Below, one piece after another: positions 17,960 to 25,450 of a DNA stretch of 37,960 bases (the stretch's first letter is position 1; each line of letters opens with the position of its first letter). The notes under the pieces were generated by a model, which saw only the letters and a list, made by a program, of their open reading frames with translations, was not told the DNA's origin and did no database searches. Source of the DNA: Bacteroidia bacterium (GTDB taxonomy: Bacteria; Bacteroidota; Bacteroidia; SpSt-205); contig JANWZJ010000012.1 in NCBI GenBank assembly GCA_025054525.1, positions 1 through 37,960 on the forward strand, read 5' to 3'. Position numbers and translations under genes: made by a program.

Positions 17960-19098
17960 AAACGGAGAATGCGAAAAAAGAGGATTTCGCCGGATTCTGT
18001 CTCCACACCTAAGATAAAGCTTCCTTGAGGTATTTCATGCAGGGATAGACTGGAGGCGCCTACTTGTTCAAGTAGGCAGCGGCCTGTCCAGTCGTAGAGC
18101 AGGATTCGGTGGGGGGTAACTCCTTCTATGTGATAAGCATGCGAATGTAGAACGAGACGAGGAGCAGGACGGGAGGGTTGAGCGACAAAGAGCAGGTTTG
18201 CGCACTGGGTTGATGTTGCAGGGCCTCCCCGTTGCTGGTGATTTGTAGAGCTGATTAGTGATGCTCCCCTTCCCGTCAAAAAGGTGCGCATTCGCAGTAT
18301 CTGGAGTGGAGTAAAGTGAGTCATGCAGCTATCATCCGCATAACCCATGAAGTTATAGACGGGGTCTGGTTGGTCGGTGGGGGTTTCTGTGCAGGTATTG
18401 GGGGGTACGGAAGGGCAATCATAAGCGGCATCCCGCTGAGGAGGGGTATCACAGATTTGGTCTCCCTCTATGGCGCATGTAGCAGGTGTAGTGCCGCGAC
18501 ACCCCCCTTCAAAAGGGTGCAGCAAACTAAAAACATGTCCCACTTCATGGACAGCCGTGCGTCCTTTATGATAGGGATATTGGGTGCCAGGGCCCTCCCC
18601 CACTACATAACTCACTAATACCACCCCCGGTAGGCTTTCGGGATCATCCAGAGAGCGTGCATATCCAATCACCTGCATAGGCATAGAATGTACTATCCAT
18701 ATATTGAGAAAGCTGTCTGGCGGCCAATAGCGCGATTTCTTCAAGGTATCTTCTTCTACTGTCCAGTCATGATTACCTAAGGGCGAGAGCATCCAAGTAA
18801 CCCCACAAGTAGCCACACCTCCCGGGCCATAACGGGGTAGATAAAACTGGATTCGGCTCGCTGCATAGTCTCGGTTGAGAATCTCTATCTGACGCACCAG
18901 CCGAGAATAGGGTATTATCTTAGCAGAGTCAGGGACTATCACATGAAAAACAACGGGGACCCAGAGAGTTTCTTGGGTCAGTTCATAGCGGTGGAAGGGA
19001 GGATGGGATAGATGGAGAAACTGCTTATCGGCGGGGCAATATCGCTGGGCTTGCAGCCATCCCCAAAAAGTGCTGAGCACTATCCATCTCAGAGCCAT
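17956..19098 (-). CDS. Secreted M43-type zinc metalloprotease with type IX sorting domain
   Basis: From the ATG at 19096-19098 the protein has 380 aa and begins with a signal peptide, (M)ALRWIVLSTFWGWLQAQ. The catalytic zinc motif is HEVGHVFSLLH (184-194), followed by the Met-turn 'NFMGYADDSCMTHF' near 249-262. These mark the pappalysin/cytophagalysin family M43. The last about 70 residues ('RILLYDWTGRCLLEQ', 'EIPQGSFILGVETESGEILF') fit a type A C-terminal sorting domain of the type IX secretion system, so the enzyme is probably exported and anchored at the surface or released. An upstream in-frame ATG at 19179 lies inside corA and would destroy the signal peptide. It overlaps corA by 10 bases and the SixA-like gene by 4. 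Confidence 0.9.
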   Translation of the reverse strand: MALRWIVLSTFWGWLQAQRYCPADKQFLHLSHPPFHRYELTQETLWVPVVFHVIVPDSAKIIPYSRLVRQIEILNRDYAASRIQFYLPRYGPGGVATCGVTWMLSPLGNHDWTVEEDTLKKSRYWPPDSFLNIWIVHSMPMQVIGYARSLDDPESLPGVVLVSYVVGEGPGTQYPYHKGRTAVHEVGHVFSLLHPFEGGCRGTTPATCAIEGDQICDTPPQRDAAYDCPSVPPNTCTETPTDQPDPVYNFMGYADDSCMTHFTPLQILRMRTFLTGRGASLISSTNHQQRGGPATSTQCANLLFVAQPSRPAPRLVLHSHAYHIEGVTPHRILLYDWTGRCLLEQVGASSLSLHEIPQGSFILGVETESGEILFFRILRL

Positions 19099-20054
19099 TT
19101 CTTTATCTTGAAGTACCAGAGGGTGAGAATAGAAGAGGCAATAATCATCGCCCACGCCAGCGGGTAGCCGTAAGACCATTCTAACTCAGGCATGTCTTTG
19201 AAGTTCATACCATAAATGCTCGCTATGAGGGTAGGTGGCGCAAATACCACAGTAATCACGGCAAAGATACGAATGATGCGATTTTGCTCTAAGTTTAGCA
19301 GGTTCAAGATGGTATTTTGTATGGATTCAAGGCGCTGAAAGCTGAAGCTAATGTGTTCTATCAAGGAAGAGATATCCTTGAGCAAGATGCGGACTATTTC
19401 TCGGGATTTTTCGCCGAGTTTGCCGGAGCGTATGATGAGGGAGAGTACCCTTTGTACATCAAAGAGAGCCTCTCGCAGAAGTATCAAAAACTCTTGTAGT
19501 CTCTGAAGCTGTAGGACTATATCTTGTCTTTCCTCTAAGTTTGCCTCGTGGAGCTGGGAGGAGATTCTATTGATGTACTGGGAAATAAGCTCTATGTTAT
19601 CGGCATCGGCGTCTACGATCTGAGCGAAGATAGCGAGCATAAGCTGAATGGGGGACTCGGTAAGTTCGGGGTCGGAGCGCAGTCGCCGAATGAACTCCTG
19701 AAAAATACGGCTCTCTGAGTTACGAAGGGTAAAAACCTTATCTTGTAGCCAGACGAGAGCGATGTTTTGTTCTACGAGTTCTATGGTTTGGTGGTTGAGG
19801 CGGACCTCCATGAGGCGCAGGCTAATCCGAATCTGCTCATCATCTTCGTGGTAGCGAGAGCTCGTTTCTATTTCGGCGCCTTCTTTACGAGTGGGGAACT
19901 TGAAGCCGTAGTAGTTTTCAATTACCTTGAGCCATTCGGGTGGAAGTTCGCATGCATCCACCCACAAGTAAGGAGAAAGATCAAAGGGAGAAAAGGTTTC
20001 TTGAGAGAGCCACCGGGCTTGGCGATAGGGGCTGAACCGGTAGGCGCGTAACAT
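19089..20054 (-). CDS. corA: CorA-family magnesium/cobalt transporter
   Basis: CorA forms a pentameric divalent-cation channel in the inner membrane. The 321 aa have a large soluble N-terminal domain rich in long helices, then two C-terminal membrane helices. The pore signature GMN is at 282-284 in 'IYGMNFKDMPELEW', and the basic tail 'FKIKKWL' follows the last helix. The start ATG at 20052-20054 lies 4 bases after a TAAATTTG element, so corA probably starts its own transcript, which would also carry the protease and the SixA-like gene. The coaE stop is 19 bases upstream. Confidence 0.93.
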   Translation of the reverse strand: MLRAYRFSPYRQARWLSQETFSPFDLSPYLWVDACELPPEWLKVIENYYGFKFPTRKEGAEIETSSRYHEDDEQIRISLRLMEVRLNHQTIELVEQNIALVWLQDKVFTLRNSESRIFQEFIRRLRSDPELTESPIQLMLAIFAQIVDADADNIELISQYINRISSQLHEANLEERQDIVLQLQRLQEFLILLREALFDVQRVLSLIIRSGKLGEKSREIVRILLKDISSLIEHISFSFQRLESIQNTILNLLNLEQNRIIRIFAVITVVFAPPTLIASIYGMNFKDMPELEWSYGYPLAWAMIIASSILTLWYFKIKKWL

Positions 20055-20058
20055 AGGG

Positions 20059-20066
20059 CAAATTTA
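20059..20066 (-). promoter_or_regulatory. -7 promoter element TAAATTTG for corA
   Basis: A perfect TAnnTTTG match on the minus strand ends 4 bases (CCCT) before the corA ATG. It lies within the 19-base gap between coaE and corA, so corA can be transcribed independently of the coaE operon. Confidence 0.65.
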
Positions 20067-20073
20067 CACCTAT

Positions 20074-20676
20074 CTACTCCACAGAGATAGGAATGGAAAG
20101 GGTAGTCATACACTGCTGGAGTTGCGGTTCTAAGGGGTGGATGCCGTCGTTGAGGATGCAGTAATCGGCGAGAGCGATTTTGCGCCATTCGGGCCACTGC
20201 GTTCTCATGCGAGCAAGGGCTTCTTCGGAGGACATGCCGCGTTGGCGCAGTCGTGCTAAGCGCACCGATAACGGCGCATATACCACGACCAAATGGGTGA
20301 GTCCTTCCCCTGCATGGGCTTCCAGAGTGAGGGCTGCTTCTTTCCAGATGGCGGGGTAGCCTTCCTTTTGACGAGCTGCTACCCATGCCAAAAAATCCTC
20401 AATCGTCCGAGGATGAACAAGCTGATTGAGGCGATGGCGCAACTCAGTCTCCCGAAAGATTCGCTCCGCAATATAGGCTCTATTTAGCTTTCCGTCTGGT
20501 TGAAATGCCGACTCCCCGAAGAGTTCTTGAATCTTTCTCTTGAGCTGGGAGTCTTCTTCCATAAGCTGGCGGGCTCGCTGGTCCGCCTGGTAGACAGGAT
20601 ACCCAGCCTGAGCTATCTTCTCTAAGATAAAGGTTTTACCCACGCCAATTCCTCCTGTGATACCAATCACTTTCAT
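20074..20676 (-). CDS. coaE: Dephospho-CoA kinase
   Basis: CoaE performs the last step of coenzyme A synthesis, phosphorylating the 3' hydroxyl of dephospho-CoA. The P-loop is GGIGVGKT at 8-15. 'YQADQRARQLM' carries the conserved acidic residue after the second strand, and 'LTHLVVVYAPLSVRLARLRQRGMSSEEALARM' is the typical lid region. The length of 200 aa is normal. The start codon shares one base with the upstream YbbR-like stop (TAATG), so translation is probably coupled. This is the fourth gene of the DUF1573-yajC-YbbR-coaE operon, an order common in Bacteroidota. Pantothenate synthesis gene panC lies elsewhere in the window. Confidence 0.95.
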   Translation of the reverse strand: MKVIGITGGIGVGKTFILEKIAQAGYPVYQADQRARQLMEEDSQLKRKIQELFGESAFQPDGKLNRAYIAERIFRETELRHRLNQLVHPRTIEDFLAWVAARQKEGYPAIWKEAALTLEAHAGEGLTHLVVVYAPLSVRLARLRQRGMSSEEALARMRTQWPEWRKIALADYCILNDGIHPLEPQLQQCMTTLSIPISVE

Positions 20677-21467
20677 TAGCGTACGTAGCTAAAATGGAGT
20701 ACATTAGGGGAAATCTCTACATATCGGGCATGAGGGTAACGCTTACGCAGTTCGGGATATACTACTGAGTCGCCACGAAGCACCTTTTTCACATTGACGA
20801 CGACCTCAAAGTCGGAGCGTTTCCACTCCTTGAGATGGGACTCAGGTATCCAGAACCGCACTGTAACATAAGCAGGACGCAAGAAGAAAGGACGACCAGG
20901 TTCGTCTTCTAAGATTGGGGTGAGTTCTACGCTGGCAGGAATGAATCGGGTAATATGAGCCTGAACCCACAGGGTCTCTGGATAAACCCCCATAGGAACA
21001 GGAACGGGATACAGGTGCTTGCCGGAGCGAGCTACGAGTTGAACCTCAGGAATCTGGGCTAAGGTGAAAGGTTCTATAGCCCATACACTATCGCTAACCC
21101 AAGTGGGTGGGACCACGAAATCCATACCTTCGGGCATGATCCATCGTACGATTGGGCGCAAGGGGAAGCGGCGAATTCGTTTGCAGAGTTCGGGATGGGC
21201 TTCCCAGGTGAGCCGCAGCGAAGAGCTTGCCTGTGGCGGCTTAAAGCAAAGGCGCACCGGTGAAATCGTATCTATGCGTTTCCAGAAAAGTAAGGCATAT
21301 CCTGTGCCTTCCACTTGGAGATGAGCCTCAGTGGGATAACCTGCACTTTCTGGCAGAGGCCAGAGCTTCACTTTATATTCTATCCGATAGGTCTGCTCTA
21401 AGCGAATAGAGAGCCAGATAAAAAAAGCACCGATAACAGCTATGCCGTACAGAATCAGTAGCCTCAT
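20676..21467 (-). CDS. YbbR-like domain protein
   Basis: The 263-residue protein has an N-terminal membrane anchor (about 3-20, 'LLILYGIAVIGAFFIWLSI') and an extracytoplasmic beta-rich body. Sequence similarity to YbbR/CdaR domains is low by eye: repeats such as 'PEVQLVARSGKHLYPVPVPMGVYPETLWVQ' and 'VELTPILEDEPGRPFFLRPAYVTVRFWIP' fit the domain. The position between yajC and coaE is where Bacteroidota usually carry a YbbR-like gene, and this context carries much of the call. It shares single-base TAATG junctions with both neighbours. No diadenylate cyclase gene is nearby, so a CdaR-type regulatory role cannot be inferred. Confidence 0.75.
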   Translation of the reverse strand: MRLLILYGIAVIGAFFIWLSIRLEQTYRIEYKVKLWPLPESAGYPTEAHLQVEGTGYALLFWKRIDTISPVRLCFKPPQASSSLRLTWEAHPELCKRIRRFPLRPIVRWIMPEGMDFVVPPTWVSDSVWAIEPFTLAQIPEVQLVARSGKHLYPVPVPMGVYPETLWVQAHITRFIPASVELTPILEDEPGRPFFLRPAYVTVRFWIPESHLKEWKRSDFEVVVNVKKVLRGDSVVYPELRKRYPHARYVEISPNVLHFSYVR

Positions 21468-21775
21468 TAGCCCTCAGAGGGCTGAGCATACGAGCGTACA
21501 GCCGCTTTCTCTATGCGAAGGCGTACATTCCGGTCTACCTCCAGCAGGAGTGTATCTTTCTCTATCGCCACAATCTCTCCGTAAATCCCAGAAGTCGTAA
21601 CGACTTTATCTCCTTTTTTGAGGGAGTTGCGAAATTCTTGTTCTTTTTTCTGCTGGCGACGCTGCGGAAGGATTAAGAAGAAGTAAAAAATAGCGAACAT
21701 CCCCAGTAGCAAGACAATCTGCATGATGATAGGTTGTACTGGGGGGCTACCTTGGGCGGTATCTAACCAGAGCAT
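21467..21775 (-). CDS. yajC: Preprotein translocase accessory subunit YajC
   Basis: YajC is a small single-pass membrane protein of the Sec-YajC-SecDF complex. The 102 aa show the membrane helix (about 18-37) followed at once by 'LPQRRQQKKEQEFRNSLKKGDKVVTTSGIYGEIVAIE', the family signature. The start overlaps the stop of the DUF1573 lipoprotein as TAATG, and its own stop overlaps the YbbR-like start in the same way. secD and secF are not in the window. Confidence 0.95.
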   Translation of the reverse strand: MLWLDTAQGSPPVQPIIMQIVLLLGMFAIFYFFLILPQRRQQKKEQEFRNSLKKGDKVVTTSGIYGEIVAIEKDTLLLEVDRNVRLRIEKAAVRSYAQPSEG

Positions 21776-22206
21776 TATTGTTTCGCAGATACGACGGTTC
21801 CTCGGAAGCGCAAAATATGGCTCGGGGGCTCTGTATTAGCCATGACAGTTACGGTTTTCATCTGCTCGCCCACGCGTCCCTGTGAGTCAAAAACTACTTC
21901 TACATAACCTTCGCCGCCAGGGGGAATTGGTTCTTTGGTCCAAGAGGGCACGGTGCAACCGCAGGAAGGTTTCACATCCGTGATTTGGAGAGGTACATTC
22001 CCGGGATTGCGCACTTTGAAGCGATAAGAGGCTTTTTCTCCTTCTCGGATGCGCCCAAAGTCATGTTCCATCTTATCAAATTCTATGCGAGCGGTAGGGG
22101 CTGGAGCTTTTTGCTGAGTGGTGTCGGCAGCAGTTTGCGAGGATTCGGGGCGAGAGGTAGTGCAGCTTATCGCAAATAAAAGGGTGACCACCGCTACGAC
22201 TCTCAT
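21775..22206 (-). CDS. DUF1573 lipoprotein
   Basis: From the ATG at 22204-22206 the protein has 143 aa and begins with a lipoprotein signal, MRVVAVVTLLFAISC, with Cys15 as lipidation site. One DUF1573 domain follows: 'FDKMEHDFGRIREGEKASYRF', then 'VKPSCGCTVPSWTKEPIPPGGEG' and 'TVMANTEPPSHILRFRG'. DUF1573 is an immunoglobulin-like domain of unknown function frequent in Bacteroidota envelopes. An upstream ATG at 22245 would overlap the YtxH gene and bury the signal; the TATTTTTG element at 22213-22220 also supports the later start. It begins the operon with yajC, the YbbR-like gene and coaE. Confidence 0.9.
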   Translation of the reverse strand: MRVVAVVTLLFAISCTTSRPESSQTAADTTQQKAPAPTARIEFDKMEHDFGRIREGEKASYRFKVRNPGNVPLQITDVKPSCGCTVPSWTKEPIPPGGEGYVEVVFDSQGRVGEQMKTVTVMANTEPPSHILRFRGTVVSAKQ

Positions 22207-22212
22207 GGCACG

Positions 22213-22220
22213 CAAAAATA
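22213..22220 (-). promoter_or_regulatory. -7 promoter element TATTTTTG for the DUF1573-yajC operon
   Basis: A perfect TAnnTTTG match ends 6 bases (CGTGCC) before the ATG at 22206. It lies between that start and the stop of the YtxH-like gene and decides the start choice for the lipoprotein. Confidence 0.62.
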
Positions 22221-22228
22221 GGAACTTC

Positions 22229-22540
22229 TCAGCGAGTAGTGCCACGCACCTCGCCCAAAAGCCCTTCTATTTCTAAGAGAAGTTGCTCGGCTTTTTTGTA
22301 CTCATCGGGACGCAGTCCACTCTCCATAAAGGCTTTTTGACGCACCTCTTCATAGGAAGAGGGTGAATCGTCGCTGCCAATCTTAGATTTGAGTGCTTGC
22401 CAGTATTCACTGAGTTTGCGGCGCAAGCGCCGGCGCGTATTTACGCCGCTATCGGGGGCTACGAGAATCCCCACTACCGCTCCCACCGCTACGCCTGCTA
22501 AGAATGCCCAAAAAGCACTACTCCCTCGTCCTTCACTCAT
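22229..22540 (-). CDS. YtxH-like small membrane protein
   Basis: A 103-residue protein with one N-terminal glycine- and alanine-rich helix (about 9-28, 'AFWAFLAGVAVGAVVGILVAP') followed by 'DSGVNTRRRLRRKLSEYWQALKSKI', the usual pattern of the YtxH family, often linked to stress in other bacteria. The charged tail (about 60-103) has 'RPDEYKKAEQLLLEIEGLLGEV' and is probably helical. The ATG overlaps the 3' end of rlpA by 4 bases, but a perfect -7 element inside rlpA suggests its own transcript as well. Confidence 0.85.
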   Translation of the reverse strand: MSEGRGSSAFWAFLAGVAVGAVVGILVAPDSGVNTRRRLRRKLSEYWQALKSKIGSDDSPSSYEEVRQKAFMESGLRPDEYKKAEQLLLEIEGLLGEVRGTTR

Positions 22541-23199
22541 AGAGGCAAATGTACGACAAAACTGGGCCAGCCTTGCTTACGCAGAAGGTTGCGAAGTCTT
22601 TCGGCTTCCTTTCGGGCGCTGAAGTGCCCTACAAGCACTTTATACCCGTCTCGGGTGCGCCATAGAAACACAGCCTCTTTTAGTTCATTAGAGGCATTTT
22701 GGGCAAGGCTAAGGGCATTCGCTTCGTCCTTGAAGGCACCGATTTGGATAGAGAAGGGGCGCGGAGTTAGAGGTTTGCCTTCGGGGGTGAAGAACGTGTA
22801 TTGAGAGGCTTCTGCAGGCAGTGAGGCGGGAGAGCCGACAACTTCTATATGCACCTGAGCAATACCCTGAGCTATGATGCCTAACTCTCGGGCTGCGCGT
22901 TCCGACAAATCCACAATCCGTCCTACTCGGTGCGGACCGCGATCATTAATGCGCACGATAACGCTGCGTCCAGAACGCTTCTCCGTAACTCGTATCTGCG
23001 TTCCAAAAGGAAGCGTGCGATGAGCAGCCGTCAGGGCATTTCTATCGTACTTTTCACCTGAGGCAGTCCGCCTTCCGTGAAAAGAAGGGGCATAGTATGA
23101 AGCCTCGCCTTCTTCCGTGTAACCTATCTGAGCTAAAAGCTGAGATAAACTCCATGCACTTAGGACAGTTAGTAGAGTGAGCGAATTTATTTGTCCCAT
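22537..23199 (-). CDS. rlpA: RlpA-family septal lytic transglycosylase with SPOR domain
   Basis: RlpA proteins cleave peptidoglycan strands lacking stem peptides, usually at the septum. The 220 aa have a signal peptide (about 1-24), a double-psi beta-barrel with 'GEASYYAPSFHGRRTASGE', 'AAHRTLPFGTQIRVT' and 'VRINDRGPHRVGRIVDLS' (D86 in the conserved NDRGP), and a C-terminal SPOR domain (about 145-218, 'FSIQIGAFKDEANALSLAQ') that targets denuded glycan. The start ATG lies inside the tpiA 3' end (13-base overlap). Gene order tpiA-rlpA-ytxH continues the minus-strand run. Confidence 0.92.
   Translation of the reverse strand: MGQINSLTLLTVLSAWSLSQLLAQIGYTEEGEASYYAPSFHGRRTASGEKYDRNALTAAHRTLPFGTQIRVTEKRSGRSVIVRINDRGPHRVGRIVDLSERAARELGIIAQGIAQVHIEVVGSPASLPAEASQYTFFTPEGKPLTPRPFSIQIGAFKDEANALSLAQNASNELKEAVFLWRTRDGYKVLVGHFSARKEAERLRNLLRKQGWPSFVVHLPL
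22546..22553 (-). promoter_or_regulatory. -7 promoter element TACATTTG for the YtxH-like gene
   Basis: A perfect TAnnTTTG match on the minus strand ends 5 bases (CCTCT) before the ATG at 22540. It lies inside the last codons of rlpA, so it would be an internal promoter separating the YtxH-like gene from tpiA-rlpA. Confidence 0.5.
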
Positions 23200-23942
23200 A
23201 GGGCGGCGGCTATCGCCGCGAAGCTGTTAGCTTGCAGGCTCGCCCCTCCCACTAAGCCCCCATCTATGTCGGGCTGACGAAAAAGCTCATGGGCATTTTC
23301 GGGTTTGAGGCTTCCTCCGTAGAGGATGGGGATGTGGGAGGCGGGGGCCCCCAGCTCCGTAAGAAGCTGCCGGATGAAGGCATGAGCCTCTTGGGCTTGG
23401 TCAGGGGTGGCGTTGATACCCGTACCAATCGCCCATACAGGTTCGTACGCAATAGCGAGCTGATTCCATGCTACGGATACCCCTTGGAGTACCTCCAAGA
23501 TTTGCTGGCGAAGGACATTCAAGGTCTCGCCGCATCGTCGCTCCTCCAGCGTTTCTCCGATGCAGTAGATGACCTTGAGTCCTCGGTGTTGGGCATCCAG
23601 GAGTTTGCGTTGAAGAAGGGGTGCTTTTTCTGCAAAGTACTGCCTTCGTTCGGAGTGCCCTACAATAAGCCACGCGCCACCGCTGGCGCTTACCTGAGCC
23701 ACAGAAACTTCCCCTGTGAAAGCTCCAAACTCCCCAGGATAAGCATTTTGAGCCCCAACTTGTATAGAGGAATGTTTTAGGATGTTAGCGATTTCTCGGA
23801 GATACAATAGCGGCGGAAAAATCACCGTGGGTAGATTTTGCCAGCCTTTTTCCTGCCAGTGGTGCCGAAGCTGCTGAGCAAGGGCTTGTGCGGTGTCGGC
23901 GTAGAGGTGCATTTTCCAGTTGGCTGCCAGTAGCTTCCTCAT
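23187..23942 (-). CDS. tpiA: Triosephosphate isomerase
   Basis: TpiA interconverts dihydroxyacetone phosphate and glyceraldehyde 3-phosphate in glycolysis and gluconeogenesis. The 251 aa show all the signatures: 'AANWKMH' with the catalytic Lys10, 'LIVGHSERRQYF' with the catalytic histidine, 'IAYEPVWAIGTG' with the catalytic glutamate and loop 6, and 'ILYGGSLKPENA' for phosphate binding. The ATG overlaps the stop of the baeRF-like gene as ATGA, so the two may be translationally coupled. The 3' end overlaps the rlpA start by 13 bases. Confidence 0.97.
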   Translation of the reverse strand: MRKLLAANWKMHLYADTAQALAQQLRHHWQEKGWQNLPTVIFPPLLYLREIANILKHSSIQVGAQNAYPGEFGAFTGEVSVAQVSASGGAWLIVGHSERRQYFAEKAPLLQRKLLDAQHRGLKVIYCIGETLEERRCGETLNVLRQQILEVLQGVSVAWNQLAIAYEPVWAIGTGINATPDQAQEAHAFIRQLLTELGAPASHIPILYGGSLKPENAHELFRQPDIDGGLVGGASLQANSFAAIAAALWDK

Positions 23943-25018
23943 AGCAGAATAAGCATGATAGGTTGGGGCAGGCGCCCTGTAGGCATGAAAAGTACCTCAC
24001 CCCCTCGTTTTCGGACCTCGGCTATGAAAAGGTCAATCCCATTTTGTGTGGGAAGATTGCGTTTCTTCCCAAGGAGCTCAGAAGCAGGGAAACTATAGCC
24101 TTCTTCCACAAACAGTACTAACGGAGAAGCAGGGGCTTCTTGCAGGATTTCCCAGATTTCCTTAGGGCTCTGGGTCTCTGAATAATCTAAAAAAGGTAGG
24201 TACATTTGGGCAAGTACCTGATGCTGACGCTGTAAATGCTGCTGTACCTGAGCAAGGATTATCTCGGGGGATGCTGTCTCAGGGACACCTCCTATCACTG
24301 ATAAGGCACTTTTGCCTTCAAACCGCTTAGCCAGTTCCCGAATAATCCGCTCTTCTCCCATAAGCAAAGTAGGTACTCTCTCTTCGTCTAAGTAAAAGCT
24401 GATAGTTTGCTGGAGAGTCTCTTCATATTTGACGAGGGCCATAGTGTAGGAAGAACGAGCCATTTGCGCGAAGAGTTCAGAATAATGCGGTGAATCTGTG
24501 AAGGTATTTTGCATTTGATGGCGAGCTTTTTGAAGCTGATGGAGAGCCTCCTTCACAGCAGAGGGTAAAGCCATCGGAAAAAGCCTACCTCCAACATATT
24601 CAAATAAACGGGCGGTATTCTCCGATACAAGCACTACAAATAGCGTATGAGTACGATATAAAGCATATAAAGCAGGCCCCACCTTTAGCGATTTGCCTAA
24701 GTGAATCTCCTCTTCCCATACAAAAGGTAGAAATATAGCTTGCGATTCGGAGGTCGTAACGGCGAGGAGCCATGTACCGCTTGCGAGTGTATTATTCTCC
24801 ACGACCTGCCCTATGGCAAACTCTAAGTTCGTGCGAAAATTCTCTGCTGCCTTGCGATCCTCATGCTTGGCGATTGCTTTTTCGGCTTTCTCCCGAACCT
24901 TTTCTATCTCGGTGGAAAGCGTAGCGGGAGTTTCTGCCACAGGCAAGTAGGCGGTGAGAGCTAAGGGCGCTTCCACCTCCGCTAAACGAAGTACCTTGTG
25001 GAACCTTAGCGACTCCAT
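23939..25018 (-). CDS. baeRF-type (bacterial eRF1-like) protein
   Basis: From the ATG at 25016-25018 the protein has 359 aa; an in-frame ATG at 25144 would add 42 residues unlike the family and overlap the divergent gene. The pattern fits the bacterial archaeo-eukaryotic release factor superfamily (baeRF). It has an N-terminal region opening with 'HKVLRLAEVEAPLALTAYLP', a helical pair, a central part with 'ALYRTHTLFVVLVSENTARLFEYVGGRLFPMALP', and a C-terminal half ending in 'VRKRGGEVLFMPTGRLP'. There is no GGQ peptide-release motif, so canonical termination activity is unlikely. Members have been proposed to act on stalled or inactive ribosomes; no function is settled to my knowledge. It is the first gene before tpiA, with an ATGA overlap. 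Confidence 0.72.
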   Translation of the reverse strand: MESLRFHKVLRLAEVEAPLALTAYLPVAETPATLSTEIEKVREKAEKAIAKHEDRKAAENFRTNLEFAIGQVVENNTLASGTWLLAVTTSESQAIFLPFVWEEEIHLGKSLKVGPALYALYRTHTLFVVLVSENTARLFEYVGGRLFPMALPSAVKEALHQLQKARHQMQNTFTDSPHYSELFAQMARSSYTMALVKYEETLQQTISFYLDEERVPTLLMGEERIIRELAKRFEGKSALSVIGGVPETASPEIILAQVQQHLQRQHQVLAQMYLPFLDYSETQSPKEIWEILQEAPASPLVLFVEEGYSFPASELLGKKRNLPTQNGIDLFIAEVRKRGGEVLFMPTGRLPQPIMLILL

Positions 25019-25035
25019 AAGCCGTCCGAATGCCC

Positions 25036-25043
25036 TATCTTTA
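25036..25043 (+). promoter_or_regulatory. Possible -7 element TATCTTTA in the divergent region
   Basis: It matches TAnnTTTG except for the final G. It lies between the baeRF-like gene (minus) and the small membrane protein (plus). Four bases downstream is an ATG (25048) that opens a 9-codon ORF out of frame with the annotated start at 25061. This is weak evidence. Confidence 0.3.
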
Positions 25044-25060
25044 CCGCATGCGAGATATTC

Positions 25061-25450
25061 ATGACCATGCAAAATAAAGGGTTTCTGCTTTTTCTTGGAG
25101 GGGTGACTTTGGTGGGGGGTATGGCTTCGCTGTGGCTGCCACACTGGAGCGGAAGCCTCTATGTGCTGATTGTCATGGGGTATCTCTTTCCAACTTTCCG
25201 ATGGAGAGGCGCTGTAGCTGGTGGTATCATAATGGCTCTGATTTGGCTGATTTTAGCGCTGGCTTGGGACATTCCTAATCAGGGACTCCTCGCAGAGAAA
25301 ATAGCCGCTCTTTTCAGCGTCTCTCGCCCAGTACTCTGGCTCATGACCACTCTAATAGGCTTCCTATTGGGAAGCGTGGGAATAGCAATAGGACAAGCTT
25401 TATACGCCATCTTACCCCAAAAGCCCCCTAAACTCCGTGGCGAAGGCTAA
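25061..25450 (+). CDS. Small four-helix membrane protein
   Basis: I do not recognise a family. The 129 aa carry about four hydrophobic segments (about 8-26, 32-43, 50-70 and 88-116) and a short basic tail ('QKPPKLRGEG'). It overlaps the GTG start of the downstream symporter by 14 bases, so it is probably translated with it and may assist it or simply share its operon. The divergent baeRF-like gene begins 42 bases upstream. The start at 25061 is the first ATG of the frame (M-T-M-Q). Confidence 0.75.
   Translation: MTMQNKGFLLFLGGVTLVGGMASLWLPHWSGSLYVLIVMGYLFPTFRWRGAVAGGIIMALIWLILALAWDIPNQGLLAEKIAALFSVSRPVLWLMTTLIGFLLGSVGIAIGQALYAILPQKPPKLRGEG

Noticed and set aside
23939-25144. Longer baeRF-like model starting at 25144
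   Set aside because: The extra 42 residues do not look like the family and would overlap the divergent membrane-protein gene; the ATG at 25018 is preferred.
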